A DNA stretch of 64,000 bases from Candidatus Bathyarchaeia archaeon (GTDB lineage: Archaea; Thermoproteota; Bathyarchaeia; Bathyarchaeales; Bathyarchaeaceae), in contig DATETJ010000009.1 in assembly GCA_035283685.1 (NCBI GenBank), forward strand, positions 186,001 to 250,000, written 5' to 3'. Shown here piece by piece: positions 18,916 to 26,444 of this stretch (its first letter is position 1; every line of letters begins with the position of its first letter). A program made the translations under genes and the position numbers. The notes under the pieces are model-generated. The model ran no database searches, had not been told where the DNA came from, and was given only the letters and a program-made list of their open reading frames with translations.

Positions 18916-19629
18916 TTACTCTTCGAATGAAGCGGGCATCCACGGGACGACGCGAATAGATGGGTCTTGCAGGTTGTTCAGGATTGCCGCGTTAAGAAGC
19001 AATGGCGTTAAGGATTCGATTAGCTTGGAGTTTTCTAGAGGACCTACTTTGAGCGGTCTCAGGTTGGGTATGTCACTGATTAGCTTGGAGGCTAAGGCGA
19101 AAGCTTGATTGTGGTTGCTGGCAACGAGGACGTCAATGTTCATGACGGAGTCGATGTTGTTCAAGTAGGTTGCTGGGACAGTTTGGAAGGCGGAGACCAC
19201 GGGCACCGGGTTAACTATTTCTTGAATTACTTCTGCAGCTGACTTCTCCTGACGCTCACGTGCAACTTCTGACAGAGGCGTGTAGACAAACAGTCCTTTG
19301 CTTTTCTTCATGGAAACTACTGTGGACACGATGATTTGGTTCGGCTGCAGATGTCGCTTGAGTTCCTTCATGGCTGGAACCACGGCTTCAGCGGGGAGAG
19401 TGACTACTACAATGTCGGATTGTACAACTGCTTCACTGTTGAGAGCGCCTTTGATGCTGCCCTTGAAATCTGCTTGGTAAAATCCTCTCGCAACGTTTTC
19501 TTGTTCCTTCGCAATTAAGCGGGCTTTGTCTAGGGATCTGGAGCCGACGAGGATGTCGTGCTTCAACGCCCATCGAATCGTCAGGCCTCTGCCCATGTTT
19601 CCTGTGCCGCCTAAGATGCCGATCTTCAT
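18916..19629 (-). CDS. fno: F420H2:NADP+ oxidoreductase
   Basis: About 237 residues starting MKIGILGGTGNMGRGL, the NADP-binding loop of the F420-dependent NADP reductase (Fno/NpdG) family; LVGSRSLDKA follows and sets 2'-phosphate specificity. Further family blocks are VVVTLPAEAVVP and VPVVSAFQTVPA. AAAGGTG lies six bases ahead of the ATG at 19629; the upstream 30 codons are not conserved-looking. The enzyme passes hydride between reduced F420 and NADP+, so this organism should make coenzyme F420. Confidence 0.9.
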   Translation of the reverse strand: MKIGILGGTGNMGRGLTIRWALKHDILVGSRSLDKARLIAKEQENVARGFYQADFKGSIKGALNSEAVVQSDIVVVTLPAEAVVPAMKELKRHLQPNQIIVSTVVSMKKSKGLFVYTPLSEVARERQEKSAAEVIQEIVNPVPVVSAFQTVPATYLNNIDSVMNIDVLVASNHNQAFALASKLISDIPNLRPLKVGPLENSKLIESLTPLLLNAAILNNLQDPSIRVVPWMPASFEE

Positions 19630-19838
19630 GAGTGACACCTTTTCGATAAAGTTATCAGAAGATGATGATCTTTCTGGTGAAATAATGCTTTCTGCATTCG
19701 AGTCGCGATTTGGATTCATTCTTTGGCTGTGGCTTCAGTACACATGTGGTTTGGTCTGCAACCGTGTGAAAACGTCTTGTTTAAGTTTCTTAGGTTTGTA
19801 AGCTTTTATCATGTGTGCATTTAATGGAGGTGTGATTT

Positions 19839-20327
19839 GTGACTGCTAGTCAAGAAGTGTCGAAGGGCGGTGTTAGAGTAGGTGATGTTGCGCCTGACTT
19901 TGCGCTTCCGACTCAGTCTGGCCACGTGTTCAAGCTTGGAGACTTGATTGGCAAGGAATCTATTGTCTTGTATTTTTATCCTAGGGATTTTTCTCGTGGG
20001 TGTACTGCTGAGGCTTGTGCGTTTCGGGATAGTTATGAGGCTTTTAAGGGTGCTGGGGCGGAAGTGGTTGGGGTGAGTTCGCAGTCTGTTGACTCGCATA
20101 GTCGGTTTGCTTCGGCGTATATGCTTCCTTTTATTCTGCTTAGTGATGTGGATGGGAAGGTTAGGAAGTTGTACGGGGTTCCTTCGTCTTTTGGGCTTGT
20201 TCCCGGAAGAGTAACCTACGTCATCGATAAGAAAGGAATAGTCAGATACATCTTTAACTCTCAGTTTAACCCGACAAAGCACATTGAGGAAGCTTTGAGA
20301 ATCTTGGTTGAAGTTAAGAAAGACTGA
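19839..20327 (+). CDS. bcp: Peroxiredoxin, BCP/PrxQ type
   Basis: 162 residues from a GTG at 19839 behind GGAGGTG. APDFALPTQSGHVFKLGDL and YFYPRDFSRGCTAEACAFRD identify the thioredoxin-fold peroxiredoxin: the first Cys of GCTAEAC is peroxidatic and the second, five residues on, is the PrxQ resolving Cys. It reduces peroxides using a thiol donor. Base use changes abruptly inside the gene near 20205: the first two-thirds is G+T-rich on the coding strand, the last third is not. Confidence 0.93.
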   Translation: MTASQEVSKGGVRVGDVAPDFALPTQSGHVFKLGDLIGKESIVLYFYPRDFSRGCTAEACAFRDSYEAFKGAGAEVVGVSSQSVDSHSRFASAYMLPFILLSDVDGKVRKLYGVPSSFGLVPGRVTYVIDKKGIVRYIFNSQFNPTKHIEEALRILVEVKKD

Positions 20328-20344
20328 GACTCGCTGGACGTTGT

Positions 20345-20725
20345 CTACTCTTTGATTTTCGTGTCTTCATGGCTGTAGGGTGGGCTGCAGATACATAGGA
20401 TTAGCAAGTCTTCTTTGCCCGTGTTCGTCACTGTGTGTCTAGTCTTAGCGGGTATGTGGACCAATGTGTTTTCTTCAAGAGACTCCTTCCGGGAATTCAA
20501 TTGTATGACTCCGACTCCTCTGGTTATGTAATAGAATTCAGCAGAGGCTTCATGAATATGCTTGAGTGTTCTTTTGCCCGGTTTCACAGTTGCCAAGGCT
20601 ATGCTGAAAGGGAGGTTCTTGGGCACTTTACCTGAAGCTTCATGAAGTGGATGAAAAAATTCCTGAATCAGCGACTCATCCTTTGTAACAAATGGTTCAA
20701 GATCAGATGATCTGCGTAGGAGCAT
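20345..20725 (-). CDS. Cupin-2 domain protein
   Basis: 126 residues with the small cupin metal site: KHIHEASAEFYYITRG gives HxHxxxxE and HIPAKTRHTVTN gives the fourth ligand His of motif 2. The fold is a single beta barrel binding one divalent metal. Substrate unknown. It converges on the peroxiredoxin gene with an 18-base gap. Confidence 0.85.
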   Translation of the reverse strand: MLLRRSSDLEPFVTKDESLIQEFFHPLHEASGKVPKNLPFSIALATVKPGKRTLKHIHEASAEFYYITRGVGVIQLNSRKESLEENTLVHIPAKTRHTVTNTGKEDLLILCICSPPYSHEDTKIKE

Positions 20726-20772
20726 GAAAGCAGTTGAATGGTGTGGCTTTAAATTTCTTTTCCATCAGCCGC

Positions 20773-20811
20773 CTATTGTTCTATCCAACCGTATGAGTCG
20801 ATGAGAATCAA
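20773..20811 (-). pseudogene. Remnant of a VapC PIN-domain toxin start
   Basis: TTG-initiated LILIDSYGWIEQ then TAG. The sequence LIDSYGWIE is the first strand and catalytic Asp of archaeal VapC PIN ribonucleases, normally ~130 residues. The TTG overlaps the TGA of the antitoxin remnant (TTGA), the usual vapB-vapC junction. The rest of the toxin is missing; the cupin gene begins 48 bases further on. Confidence 0.6.
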
Positions 20812-21016
20812 AAGCGATCCTCTTCATGTCTCAGCTTGTCTGTGATTACTCCTTTAACAAATCCCCTCAAATTCTTCATGGGCTACTCGGGTATCAGGTG
20901 GATCACGCCGTCTTTTCCGAGGACAACGACTTTTTGTCCCGGCTTCAAGTTCATCTTCCACCTAACATCCTGAGGGATAACAATCTGGTACTTGAAGGAA
21001 GCGTGACGACACTCAT
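20808..21016 (-). pseudogene. Decayed AbrB/VapB-type antitoxin
   Basis: Conceptual product: MSVVTLP, then after a one-base frame change SFKYQIVIPQDVRWKMNLKP and GQKVVVLGKDGVIHLIPE, an in-frame TAG at 20883-20885, then PMKNLRGFVKGVITDKLRHE and EDRF. This is the full SpoVT/AbrB swapped-hairpin domain plus the ELRGFLKG-like toxin-binding tail common in archaeal VapB proteins. Two lesions (frameshift near 20998 and the TAG) make it non-functional unless they are assembly errors. Confidence 0.7.
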
Positions 21017-21129
21017 CCGTGAAGGCTTCAATCGTTTAACGAGGTCACTATCGATATTTAGACCTTCTTCCGATTCAACCACTATGCGCATACTGGCTTT
21101 GTATGTTCGATGTGATGTTGCTAGGTATT

Positions 21130-21609
21130 TTATTCTTTGAAGGATGGGTCGTAGACGAGGCAGTGGGGGAACTTTGTTCTTATTTCGGTTGTCCATTTTG
21201 CGATGAGTTCCGCTTGGTTCCTGTTTTTGAGCTTCATCAAGTCTTGTTTTATTGTGGGGTAGTTTTTCGTCAACCGGTCATACCTGTCGCATTCGGCTAG
21301 TTGGTTGCATTCGCTGCAGTCGTTGATGCGCTTTTCTAAGGCGCAGATTCGAATGGTGCAGTTGGGTGGTCCTCCGCCTTTTCGGCATCCTGTGCATATT
21401 GCTGTGGCTTGTAGGGAGCCGAGTCCTTTCATGAATTCTTTGAAGTTGAAGTCTTTTGGAACCCATTTTTCCAGTCCGTAGCCTTTGACGGTTTTTTCGA
21501 ATCGCTTTGCCATTTCAATTATGGCTCCGTTGCCGGATGCGCAGCTGCCGCACCAGATTCCACAGAAGCCGATCTGATTTCTCACATTCTTTACAGGCTC
21601 AGCTTCCAA
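21130..21609 (-). CDS. DUF3795 cysteine-rich protein
   Basis: About 159 residues. The TTG at 21609 has GGAG nine bases upstream; the frame continues to 21837 but that part overlaps the divergent GNAT gene and is not protein-like. Cys motifs IGFCGIWCGSCASG, CTGCRKGGGPPNC and CALEKRINDCSECNQLAEC are those of DUF3795, a family thought to bind metal or an iron-sulfur cluster. Function unknown. Confidence 0.8.
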   Translation of the reverse strand: MEAEPVKNVRNQIGFCGIWCGSCASGNGAIIEMAKRFEKTVKGYGLEKWVPKDFNFKEFMKGLGSLQATAICTGCRKGGGPPNCTIRICALEKRINDCSECNQLAECDRYDRLTKNYPTIKQDLMKLKNRNQAELIAKWTTEIRTKFPHCLVYDPSFKE

Positions 21610-21689
21610 GAGAAATATCTCCAAGGTCCTAAGCGGATTTAAACATCGTTTTGATATAACTGTTTTGAACAGAAGACAGAGGGTAGCGG

Positions 21690-22658
21690 TTGAAAATAGT
21701 TGTGAGTGTTCGGCGTTTCTTGAAGGGTGTTGATGAGCCTGCGTGGGTTGAGTTGTTGAACGCGGAGTACCGAGATTATGCGAGCTGGTGGAGGGGCACC
21801 ACTGTGGAGGAGATGCTTGAGCTTGAGAAGAACCCAAGTTTTGATTTTGAAGGCCGCTTTGTTGCTGAGCTTGATGGAAAACCTGTTGGCATAATGCATG
21901 TGCATGTTGAGAGAGCGGGCGAGGAGAAACGGGGCTTCATCAAGGATTTTTGTGTCCTTCAGACTCTGCGCGGTAGTGGGGTTGAAGAGCAGCTTTTGGA
22001 AGCAGCCATAAACGAGTTTAGGAAGCATGGGATGAGCCGTGTGCGTGCTTGGACTGGAGTCGAGAGGGCAGATCGTATTCGGTTTTTGGAGAAGAGTGGT
22101 TTCAAGTTTTCTCATAGAACCCTTGACATGAGAATTAGGTTGGCGGACATGCCTTTCAATATAGGTGAAAACGTGGAGGTGGCTATTCGACCCCTTAAGA
22201 CGGAAGTGGGAGGGGACATTGAGGCGCTTAATTGGCTTGTTAACGAGTGTTTCAAGGATGATCCGCTTCATGTTCCCGAGACGGTTGAAGAGACTCGTCG
22301 GTCTTTGTTGGATAATCCGATTCTTAGGTGGCAGGAGTTCTTCTTCGCTGGGCTTGACAACAGGAATGTGGGCTATATTGGCGTAGGGATTGATGAAAGA
22401 TACAATGTTCAACATGACGTGAAAACTGGGTTTGTCAGCGGAATCGGCGTGTTGGCAGCCTACAGAAGAAGAGGCATTGGAACCAAATTACTGCTGCATG
22501 TGTTGAAGCGGCTCAAAGCCAAGGGAATGGCTAGTGCCTCGTTAGACACTGAGGATGCTAACCCGACAAGAGCTGTGACATTGTATGAAAAGGTGGGGTT
22601 CCAAGTGCTGCAGGAATACGTAACGTACGCGAAGGATGTTGCACGCGCTACATCGTAG
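21690..22658 (+). CDS. Tandem GNAT acetyltransferase
   Basis: 322 residues from a TTG. Two GNAT folds: residues ~1-150 (GFIKDFCVLQTLRGSGVEEQ, a weak acetyl-CoA loop) and ~160-322 with the intact Q/RxxGxG/A motif AAYRRRGIGTKLL and the following ANPTRAVTLYEKVGFQV. The first domain's loop (LRGSGVEEQ) is degenerate, so the second is likely the active one. Acceptor unknown. Confidence 0.82.
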   Translation: MKIVVSVRRFLKGVDEPAWVELLNAEYRDYASWWRGTTVEEMLELEKNPSFDFEGRFVAELDGKPVGIMHVHVERAGEEKRGFIKDFCVLQTLRGSGVEEQLLEAAINEFRKHGMSRVRAWTGVERADRIRFLEKSGFKFSHRTLDMRIRLADMPFNIGENVEVAIRPLKTEVGGDIEALNWLVNECFKDDPLHVPETVEETRRSLLDNPILRWQEFFFAGLDNRNVGYIGVGIDERYNVQHDVKTGFVSGIGVLAAYRRRGIGTKLLLHVLKRLKAKGMASASLDTEDANPTRAVTLYEKVGFQVLQEYVTYAKDVARATS

Positions 22659-22670
22659 ATGCAGCAGTGC

Positions 22671-23138
22671 TTATTGGTGGAGTTTGTTTGCTAGTTCTTC
22701 GGCGTATTTTTTCGCTTTCTCTAGTTCTCCTTCTTTCAGGTACATTTCATACACGTTCTTGCCTTCTACGTAGGTGATCAGAGGTGGCATGATTATTTTG
22801 AAGCCGAGTTTTTCGAGTTTCTTCTCTATCCCCTTTGCGGCGTTTCCACTCATCATTCTCTGTAATTGTGTGTCAAAAGCCGCCGCGATTTTCCCGGAAA
22901 ACTCGTCTTTGGCAAACTTGTCAAGAAATTGCATAATGGGTCAAGTTGCCTTGAGCCACTGCGTAGGCGCTCCAGCTAGGACGCAATCATAATTCTTCAC
23001 ACTTGCCTGGTCAACGTCCTTAACGTGTACGCAGTCGACATCAAACCCTTTTCATTTGAGAACCTCACTCATCGCCATGGCAACTTTCTCGGTGTTTCTG
23101 ATCTTGGAACTCGTGTCGTATACGACCAGAATCTTCAA
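22671..23138 (-). pseudogene. Flavodoxin-like gene with two in-frame TGA codons
   Basis: A single reading frame of 156 codons from a TTG at 23138 (GAGG upstream), the normal flavodoxin length. It begins LKILVVYDTSSKIRNTEKVA (FMN phosphate loop), has CVLAGAPTQWLKAT in the position of the SPTWGG loop, and ends as an intact helix/strand region (FAKDEFSGKIAAAF...). TGA stops interrupt it at 23052-23054 and 22941-22943, with no frameshift. Only the C-terminal 87 codons remain as an open frame. Recent inactivation or assembly error is more likely than recoding. Confidence 0.75.
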
Positions 23139-23257
23139 GCAGTATTCCTCAGGTCTTAGTGAGAGGCGAAATCTTTTGAGTTTTTCGAAAGCGCGTTGAA
23201 AACTGTTAAACATTGGTGTGAGGCAGTATTCGCTGGTTGGCTGTGGGTGAGGCTTTG

Positions 23258-23452
23258 ATGAGTGAATGTCCTAACATGAAGATTAACTTGGGTGATTGTC
23301 CGTGCACGTATTCTTGCGATTTGAAGGGCAGATGCTGCGAGTGTGTTAGAAGTCACAGGGAGCATAAGGAGCTTCCAGCCTGCTACTTTCCGCCTGAAAT
23401 TGAAAAAACATACGACAGATCCATCAAGAGATTCGTATCACTCAACAAATGA
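23258..23452 (+). CDS. DUF6485 small cysteine-rich protein
   Basis: About 64 residues from ATG 23258, behind GAGG. The product [20 protein letters not shown] continues with [20 protein letters not shown] and EIEKTYDRS, the recognised pattern of a small family found in anaerobic bacteria and archaea, with eight Cys that probably bind zinc or a cluster. Function unknown. Confidence 0.8.
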   Translation: MSECPNMKINLGDCPCTYSCDLKGRCCECVRSHREHKELPACYFPPEIEKTYDRSIKRFVSLNK

Positions 23453-23585
23453 CTAGAGCGCGATGCATCTCACATTTATTATCTCAAATTCATCGCGAAC
23501 GTGGATTATGATGCTCTAGACGTGATGCAAACCCATCTCACAACACAATTGATCGCAACCATGTGTCAAGAAAGAAAGACCAAAG

Positions 23586-23828
23586 ATGAAAGATCAGGAA
23601 AGAGATGTTCTCCGCAAAACCATTCTTGAACTCGTCAAGAAGGGTCATGTGCACTACACGGATATTGAGAAAAAAGCCTGTGCAACATGCCTAAGCTTCG
23701 CAACAACAAACACAGTCAGAAAACAGTTCTATCACTATCTACTACCCAACGGTTACGTTGTGCGAGTCAGCCGAGGCGTCTACAAAATCACCCAAAAGGG
23801 AGAAAAACTCTTAGAAATTCTTAGTTAG
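23586..23828 (+). CDS. Small winged-helix protein
   Basis: 80 residues. The sequence MKDQERDVLRKTILELVKKG-HVHYTDIEKKACATCLSFATTNTVRKQFYHYL reads as helix-turn-helix, and NGYVVRVSRGVYKITQKGEKLLEIL as the wing and closing helix. Probably a DNA-binding regulator; target unknown. Two Cys (CATC) in the HTH region could sense redox or metal, which is speculation. Confidence 0.65.
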   Translation: MKDQERDVLRKTILELVKKGHVHYTDIEKKACATCLSFATTNTVRKQFYHYLLPNGYVVRVSRGVYKITQKGEKLLEILS

Positions 23829-23879
23829 AATTTTTCCTTTCATTGCATAGATAATCTGGACTGCTTTCGCCTATCTCTT

Positions 23880-24230
23880 TTAATGACGTGAAGGAACCCA
23901 AGTTGTGCGAAGTATTTTTTCAACGTAGTATTTAGAAATCTGATTAGGTGTTAATCGGGTTTCATCTTCTATTTTAAGCACAGTTTTGTGCCATATTTCT
24001 CTAATAGCCTTCAATCTTCTGTCAAAATCTCTCACTGAAAAGCTCCTAATACTCATTGCTTACCTAATGAGCTCCTTGTAACCTTCCGGCAGCCATTTCA
24101 GACCATAAGAGTAGATCATTCTCCACTTTGGTGCGGGCAAAAATTCCCACTGCTCAGCTCTTTTCTGAACTGGTGAAAGAAAAATCGGCACAAAGATGCT
24201 TCTGTATTGTTCAGGTATCCTGCTTAGCAA
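23880..24230 (-). pseudogene. Frame of ~115 codons split by one TAA; unrecognised
   Basis: Immediately after the mgtE stop, a frame from TTG 24230 runs LLSRIPEQYRSIFVPIFLSP to ELIR, meets TAA at 24060-24062, and resumes in the same frame at ATG 24056 (MSIRSFSVRDFDRRLKAIRE) to a stop at 23880. Both halves look protein-like (Trp/Tyr/Arg-rich, amphipathic). Either two small adjacent genes (56 and 58 residues) or one gene broken by a nonsense codon. No family recognised. Confidence 0.35.
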
Positions 24231-24235
24231 TCTCT

Positions 24236-25243
24236 CTAACCAAGCAACAAAGTGGCTATAACCAAATAGATTACTATGCTCATCGCATCTGAAACAACTG
24301 TGGCAAAAGGACCACCTCCAAGAGCAGGGTCCAATTTCATCTTGTTTAATGTAAAGACTATTGAAAGAGCTGAAGACGTGGAGAATATGAAGGCTACTAT
24401 CATAGACAAGGCGACAATGAATCCTATGAAGGGGTCCCCCCAAAAAACTGAAACAATAGAAAAGACTATTCCACCAATTATCAAGCCTACTACAAAGCAG
24501 GTTGACAACTGCTTGAGAAAGTAGAGCCTGAACCTAATTTCCTTTCCTAAGAATGCTATGTCTCGAACAAAAAGAGTTGTGGTTTGCTCTCCCATTGCAG
24601 CACTCATGTACACAACTGCGGGAATAAAAGACGTAAGTATAAGGACTTTTTCCAAGGTTGTCTCAAAGGCGCTTATGAAGCCTGCAGTTAGGATTATCCC
24701 AAAAAGACCGACTAAAAGCCATGGGATGCGATGTTTAATTCTCTGAAGAAAAGGCTCAGCCATGGTGTTTTCAAAATCAAGATGAGATTTATGGATTCCA
24801 GCAAAATGAAATATGTCTTCAAGTAGCGTTCTATTCAGGATTGACAACATTCTGTCTGATGGAACAACGCCCAAAAGCTTTCTGTTCTTGACAACTGGAA
24901 CCGCTTTTATGTTGTGCTTTAGACCTATGTCAGCCACCTTCGCCTCATCAGTTTCCGGGCTGACCGTGATCAAATTTCTCCTCATTATTTTTTCCAGTTC
25001 GGTTTCTTTAGGGTGGGTAAAGATTTCCCTTATAGATATGACTCCGATTAATCTTTCATTTTCATCTACTACGTATATGTAGTTGATAGTCTTCAAATGC
25101 TGACTTTCTTTCCCTAACCTATCCATAATATTCTCAACAGTTTCGTTCTCTCCTGCAATTGGAACTTCTGTAATCATTCTTCTTCCAGCAGAACGAAGTG
25201 GATAATCTGTATGATGGTCTCTAGAAGCGGAATTCTTTATCAT
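24236..25243 (-). CDS. MgtE-like divalent cation transporter with CBS pair
   Basis: 335 residues. Two CBS domains (MITEVPIAGENETVENIMDR... and IMRRNLITVSPETDEAKVAD...) are followed by the five-helix MgtE membrane domain with TSFIPAVVYMSAAMGEQTTT and the conserved DPALGGGPFATVVSDAMS near the C-terminus. Mg2+ passes through the dimer and the CBS pair gates it by cytosolic Mg2+. The N-terminal superhelical MgtE_N domain is absent, as in several archaeal homologues. Confidence 0.9.
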   Translation of the reverse strand: MIKNSASRDHHTDYPLRSAGRRMITEVPIAGENETVENIMDRLGKESQHLKTINYIYVVDENERLIGVISIREIFTHPKETELEKIMRRNLITVSPETDEAKVADIGLKHNIKAVPVVKNRKLLGVVPSDRMLSILNRTLLEDIFHFAGIHKSHLDFENTMAEPFLQRIKHRIPWLLVGLFGIILTAGFISAFETTLEKVLILTSFIPAVVYMSAAMGEQTTTLFVRDIAFLGKEIRFRLYFLKQLSTCFVVGLIIGGIVFSIVSVFWGDPFIGFIVALSMIVAFIFSTSSALSIVFTLNKMKLDPALGGGPFATVVSDAMSIVIYLVIATLLLG

Positions 25244-25463
25244 GACTTGAACCCTCTGTGATTCCTGAATTTAAAGCGCGCGCAAACAGCAAGCGCAGTG
25301 TGTCGCCATCCGTGAAGAGGCCAAGATTTACCTGCACCTAATTGGGCTTGATAATCACCGTGTCTGTCTTCAGCCATGGGTCTTTGAAAATGCGTTTAAG
25401 GTCAGCTGCGTTCCGAGCTCTCGCCAGTTTGACTGAACCAAATTGCTGCTTGTTTCGAGACAC
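25221..25463 (-). pseudogene. Truncated DUF362 gene with amber codon at conserved Trp
   Basis: From a GTG at 25463 (GAGAGG upstream) the frame reads SVKLARARNAADLKRIFKDP, TDTVIIKPN, TAG (25338-25340), VQVNLGLFTDGDTLRLLF and ITEG. This is the start of a DUF362 domain, in which IKPNW is conserved; TAG replaces the expected TGG. Sequence after ITEG is lost and the frame runs into the start of mgtE. A full-length DUF362 gene is at 10410. Confidence 0.65.
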
Positions 25464-25544
25464 AATAAACCTCTCTCTGAGGTTATTTCAAGTTGAAGAT
25501 AAGACCTTTTCTGCAAGGACCAAAAACAGAAAAAAGGGATTTTG

Positions 25545-25603
25545 TGGGAGTCGGTGGTGCCATCACCACTCCTCATAGGGTTCAAATCCCACACCCGGCG
25601 CCA
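25545..25603 (+). repeat. tRNA-Ser-like 3' fragment (variable arm, T-arm, acceptor, CCA)
   Basis: GTGGTG-CCAT-CACCAC forms a long variable-arm-type hairpin at 25554-25569, then GGGTTCAAATCCC (T-arm) and ACCCGGC-G-CCA (3' acceptor strand, discriminator G, CCA). No matching 5' half (GCCGGGT) is found upstream, so this is a fragment rather than a gene. Discriminator G and the long arm fit tRNA-Ser; the T-stem is imperfect (three pairs). It marks the left side of a one-gene cassette. Confidence 0.55.
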
Positions 25604-25682
25604 ACAACATTCTTTAGAACGAACACCGCAAGAGACAAGAGTTAAACTAAGCTTCATCAATGTTAAGAGTGGAGGTAAAGAA

Positions 25683-25898
25683 GTGCCAAGGTGTCTGACA
25701 AAAGGTGAATGGTGGTTTAGCCACATCTGCTTCGTTTCAGGTTTAATCTTCATCAGTCTTGCAATATGGTTCTCCTCTCCAGGCATCGCTCTACCCTTGG
25801 TTGGAGGCATTTGGCTATTATCAGGTGGCTTCTGCGCTATGGCGGGTGCCTTATTCGAAAGACTGAAGAAAATTGAAGCAAGATTGGAAAAATCCTAA
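25683..25898 (+). CDS. Small two-helix membrane protein in a tRNA-fragment cassette
   Basis: 71 residues from GTG 25683, with GGAGGT seven bases upstream. Two membrane helices (FSHICFVSGLIFISLAIWFS and LPLVGGIWLLSGGFCAMAGAL) and a charged tail FERLKKIEARLEKS that could form a coiled coil. A longer frame from 25542 would read through the tRNA fragment and is rejected. It is the only gene between the tRNA-Ser-like fragments at 25545 and 25937. Function unknown. Confidence 0.65.
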   Translation: MPRCLTKGEWWFSHICFVSGLIFISLAIWFSSPGIALPLVGGIWLLSGGFCAMAGALFERLKKIEARLEKS

Positions 25899-25936
25899 CA
25901 GATCCCGAAATAGAAAAAAGTGAGTTCGCGGGGGAT

Positions 25937-25982
25937 ATCACCAGTTTCTCGAGTGTTCAAATCCACTCCTTGCAGGTGCCCA
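25937..25982 (+). repeat. Second, degenerate tRNA-Ser-like 3' fragment
   Basis: Aligns with the fragment at 25545-25603 over the variable arm and T-arm: CACCA..CTC.AG.GTTCAAATCC.AC, same orientation, followed by TGCCCA in place of CGCCA. The T-stem GAGTG/CACTC pairs around an 8-base loop. More diverged than the first copy. The two copies bracket the small membrane gene. Confidence 0.4.
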
Positions 25983-26094
25983 TTGACCAGATCTGGCGCA
26001 ATTTAAGAACGTGTTTTCGACATGGTTCTATTCCTACGGTTCTTTTCGCCAAAATAGGTTAAATTTGGCTTTTCCCCCGTGATGTACGTAGTAA

Positions 26095-26274
26095 GTGGGG
26101 CTAGAGTCAGCTTTGGCAAGTGTTTCCGTTGATGATGCACGTGACGTGATTAATGTTAGTTCAGCTGAGGTTCCAGACGCTAAGGTTTTGAAGATGATTA
26201 AGCGTGCTGAGGTCACGCTTGAACTAGAGACAGCAGAGGGGGTAAACTCCAGTAGTAAACCCGAGTTGCTATGA
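26095..26274 (+). CDS. Possible 59-residue protein or gene remnant
   Basis: GTG-initiated frame GLESALASVSVDDARDVINV, SSAEVPDAKVLKMIKRAEVT, LELETAEG. The sequence looks like a helical N-terminal domain, and its end abuts the tRNA-Asp fragment at 26276. No clear ribosome-binding site. It may be the 5' end of a gene cut off by the event that left the tRNA fragment. Confidence 0.3.
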   Translation: MGLESALASVSVDDARDVINVSSAEVPDAKVLKMIKRAEVTLELETAEGVNSSSKPELL

Positions 26275-26275
26275 A

Positions 26276-26291
26276 TATGGCGCCCTGGCCG
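26276..26291 (-). repeat. tRNA-Asp 3'-end fragment (possible attachment site)
   Basis: Sixteen bases (TATGGCGCCCTGGCCG on the + strand) identical to 30674-30689, which is the T-stem end, acceptor strand, discriminator G, CCA and two flanking bases of tRNA-Asp. Same orientation as the intact gene, 4.4 kb away. The 1320-residue exoprotein gene is the only large gene between the two copies. The match stops sharply on the T-arm side. Confidence 0.6.
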
Positions 26292-26416
26292 AGAACCGAT
26301 AAAAACTTCAAATCCCTGAACAAACCACGGATTTTGGTGGTGCCGGGAGATAACCCGAAAAAAATTCGGAAACAGATATCTGTATTCCCTTTGTCGGCAG
26401 CACATGATCCAAATCT

Positions 26417-26424
26417 AAAAAAAA
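26417..26424 (-). terminator. T-run terminator of the 26445-30407 gene
   Basis: Eight A on the + strand (U8 in the transcript) 20 bases beyond the stop codon, followed upstream by ACCCTC on the transcript strand. Confidence 0.5.
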
Positions 26425-26444
26425 GAGGGTTGTGACTTAAGCTT

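Noticed and set aside
21639-22415. 258-codon minus-strand frame
   Set aside because: Shadow of the tandem GNAT gene, which has clear motifs on the + strand.
22941-23054. In-frame TGA codons as selenocysteine
   Set aside because: The sites correspond to Gly and a surface residue in flavodoxins, not redox Cys, and no SECIS-like hairpin was seen after the gene.
25338-25340. TAG in the DUF362 remnant as pyrrolysine
   Set aside because: It replaces a conserved Trp and the gene is truncated anyway; simple nonsense mutation fits better.
25370-25810. 146-codon minus-strand frame
   Set aside because: It reads through the antisense of the tRNA-Ser-like fragment (VWDLNPMRS-type artefact) and the DUF362 remnant in the wrong frame.
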